From: Actinomycetes bacterium
Lineage (GTDB): Bacteria > Actinomycetota > Actinomycetes > Mycobacteriales > Micromonosporaceae
NCBI GenBank assembly: GCA_023437285.1
Contig: JAEZGP010000233.1
Span: 1 to 14,705, forward strand
Reading direction: 5' to 3'
DNA length: 14,705 nucleotides
Shown piece after piece: positions 14,362 to 14,705 of the stretch. The notes beneath the pieces are model-generated. The model saw only the letters and a program-made list of their open reading frames with translations. It was not told where the DNA came from and made no database searches. Position 1 is the first letter of the stretch, and the number at the start of each line of letters is the position of its first letter. The translations under genes were made by a program, and so were the position numbers.

Positions 14362-14705
14362 TCACGGCGCGACATCGCCCGCCATGTCTCGCGGCAGATC
14401 GTTTTCCTCGATCTGACCGTGCATGAGTTCGATGGCGCGGGTGCGCGTGAGGTAGCCGTCCCGCCACGCTCGCATGACGGCGTTCGCGAATGCCGGTGGC
14501 ACCCGGATGGAATCGAGATCTGGTTGCGGAGTCCACCCGACGGCCTCGAGAAACTCGGCTCGGGTCGGACTTGCCTGGACCATTCGCGGTGGGAACGGAC
14601 CGAGGCCCGCCGCCTGTGCCTGCCGGACGGTCAGCGACCACGAGGTGCGGTACGTCGCGGCGAGCCGAAGGAGCTGATCACGCGTGATCGGCTCGCCGGA
14701 CGCCT
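14362..14705 (-). CDS. C-terminal part of an ImmA/IrrE-like metallopeptidase family protein (partial)
   Basis: The frame runs from beyond the right edge to a TGA at 14362-14364, giving 113 visible C-terminal residues; the start is outside the window, so the ATG at 14583 is an internal methionine. The visible part reads as EPITRDQLLRLAATYRTSWS followed by a helical tail, PPAFANAVMRAWRDGYLTRT, then RAIELMHGQ and a short acidic end. The 'ITRD.L..LA..Y.TSW' region and the terminal 'G.lT..RA.EL.hG' pattern resemble the post-catalytic part of ImmA/IrrE (DUF955) proteins, zinc peptidases that cleave or control transcriptional repressors, often in phages and toxin-antitoxin loci. The catalytic HExxH would lie outside, so this is a resemblance, not proof. 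It is convergent with uppS. Confidence 0.5.
   Translation of the reverse strand, partial: ASGEPITRDQLLRLAATYRTSWSLTVRQAQAAGLGPFPPRMVQASPTRAEFLEAVGWTPQPDLDSIRVPPAFANAVMRAWRDGYLTRTRAIELMHGQIEENDLPRDMAGDVAP
14671..14694. repeat. 24-bp near-perfect palindrome within the right-edge gene
   Basis: The core GATCACGCGTGATC (14676-14689) is a perfect 14-bp palindrome, flanked by GAGC on the left and GCTC on the right with one mismatched pair (T14675/G14690). It lies in coding sequence (residues EPITRDQLL). It could be a protein-binding site or simply codon coincidence. Confidence 0.4.

Noticed and set aside
14294..14641. 115-residue minus-strand frame
   Set aside because: It overlaps the ImmA/IrrE-like frame out of phase, and its translation is Arg/Gly-rich with no motif. 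The other frame continues off the edge and shows family-like residues.

Overview
The window comes from a high-GC actinobacterium. The GC-rich codon use, the frequent GTG starts (at least seven genes) and the CIRCE-HrcA heat-shock control all point that way. Micromonosporaceae is the family I would guess, but that is inference. The gene order hrcA-dnaJ-rsmE ... phoH-ybeY-CBS protein-CDA-like protein-era ... recO-uppS matches, as I recall it, the conserved block of Mycobacterium tuberculosis (Rv2374c back to Rv2361c). This is mostly core chromosome. I saw no insertion sequence, CRISPR array, rRNA or tRNA.

Layout, left to right. (1) A crotonase-family gene on the minus strand is cut by the left edge. 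It is divergent from hemW (heme chaperone), and only 28 bp separate the two start codons. (2) A small DUF4870 membrane protein on the minus strand is convergent with hemW across an 11-bp-stem hairpin, and divergent from hrcA. (3) A heat-shock operon, hrcA-dnaJ(2)-rsmE, lies behind a clear CIRCE operator, with rsmE overlapping the dnaJ stop. (4) A HIT-family protein and a cytosolic serine hydrolase of the beta-lactamase/esterase type follow, separated by a long interrupted hairpin. (5) The phoH-ybeY-CBS/CorC-CDA-like-era run is tightly packed and is headed by a short leader ORF with a near-perfect ribosome binding site. (6) Next come a membrane acyltransferase, then recO, which overlaps it by 68 bp, then uppS, coupled to recO. 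(7) At the right edge is the C-terminal part of a minus-strand gene resembling ImmA/IrrE metallopeptidases, convergent with uppS.

Functionally the block combines protein-folding stress control (HrcA, DnaJ), rRNA and ribosome maturation (RsmE, YbeY, Era, perhaps PhoH), recombinational repair (RecO) and cell-envelope lipid carrier synthesis (UppS).

The most informative non-coding observations are: a recurring arrangement in which a -10-like hexamer ends 6-7 nt before the start codon (ECH, hemW, HIT, serine hydrolase, acyltransferase, recO), which suggests leaderless mRNAs; the CIRCE operator overlapping the hrcA -10; the leader ORF plus hairpin before phoH; and a cysteine-free, apparently catalytically dead cytidine-deaminase-like protein kept next to era. 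I did not find a convincing new multi-gene system. The right-edge gene may start an accessory region outside the window.
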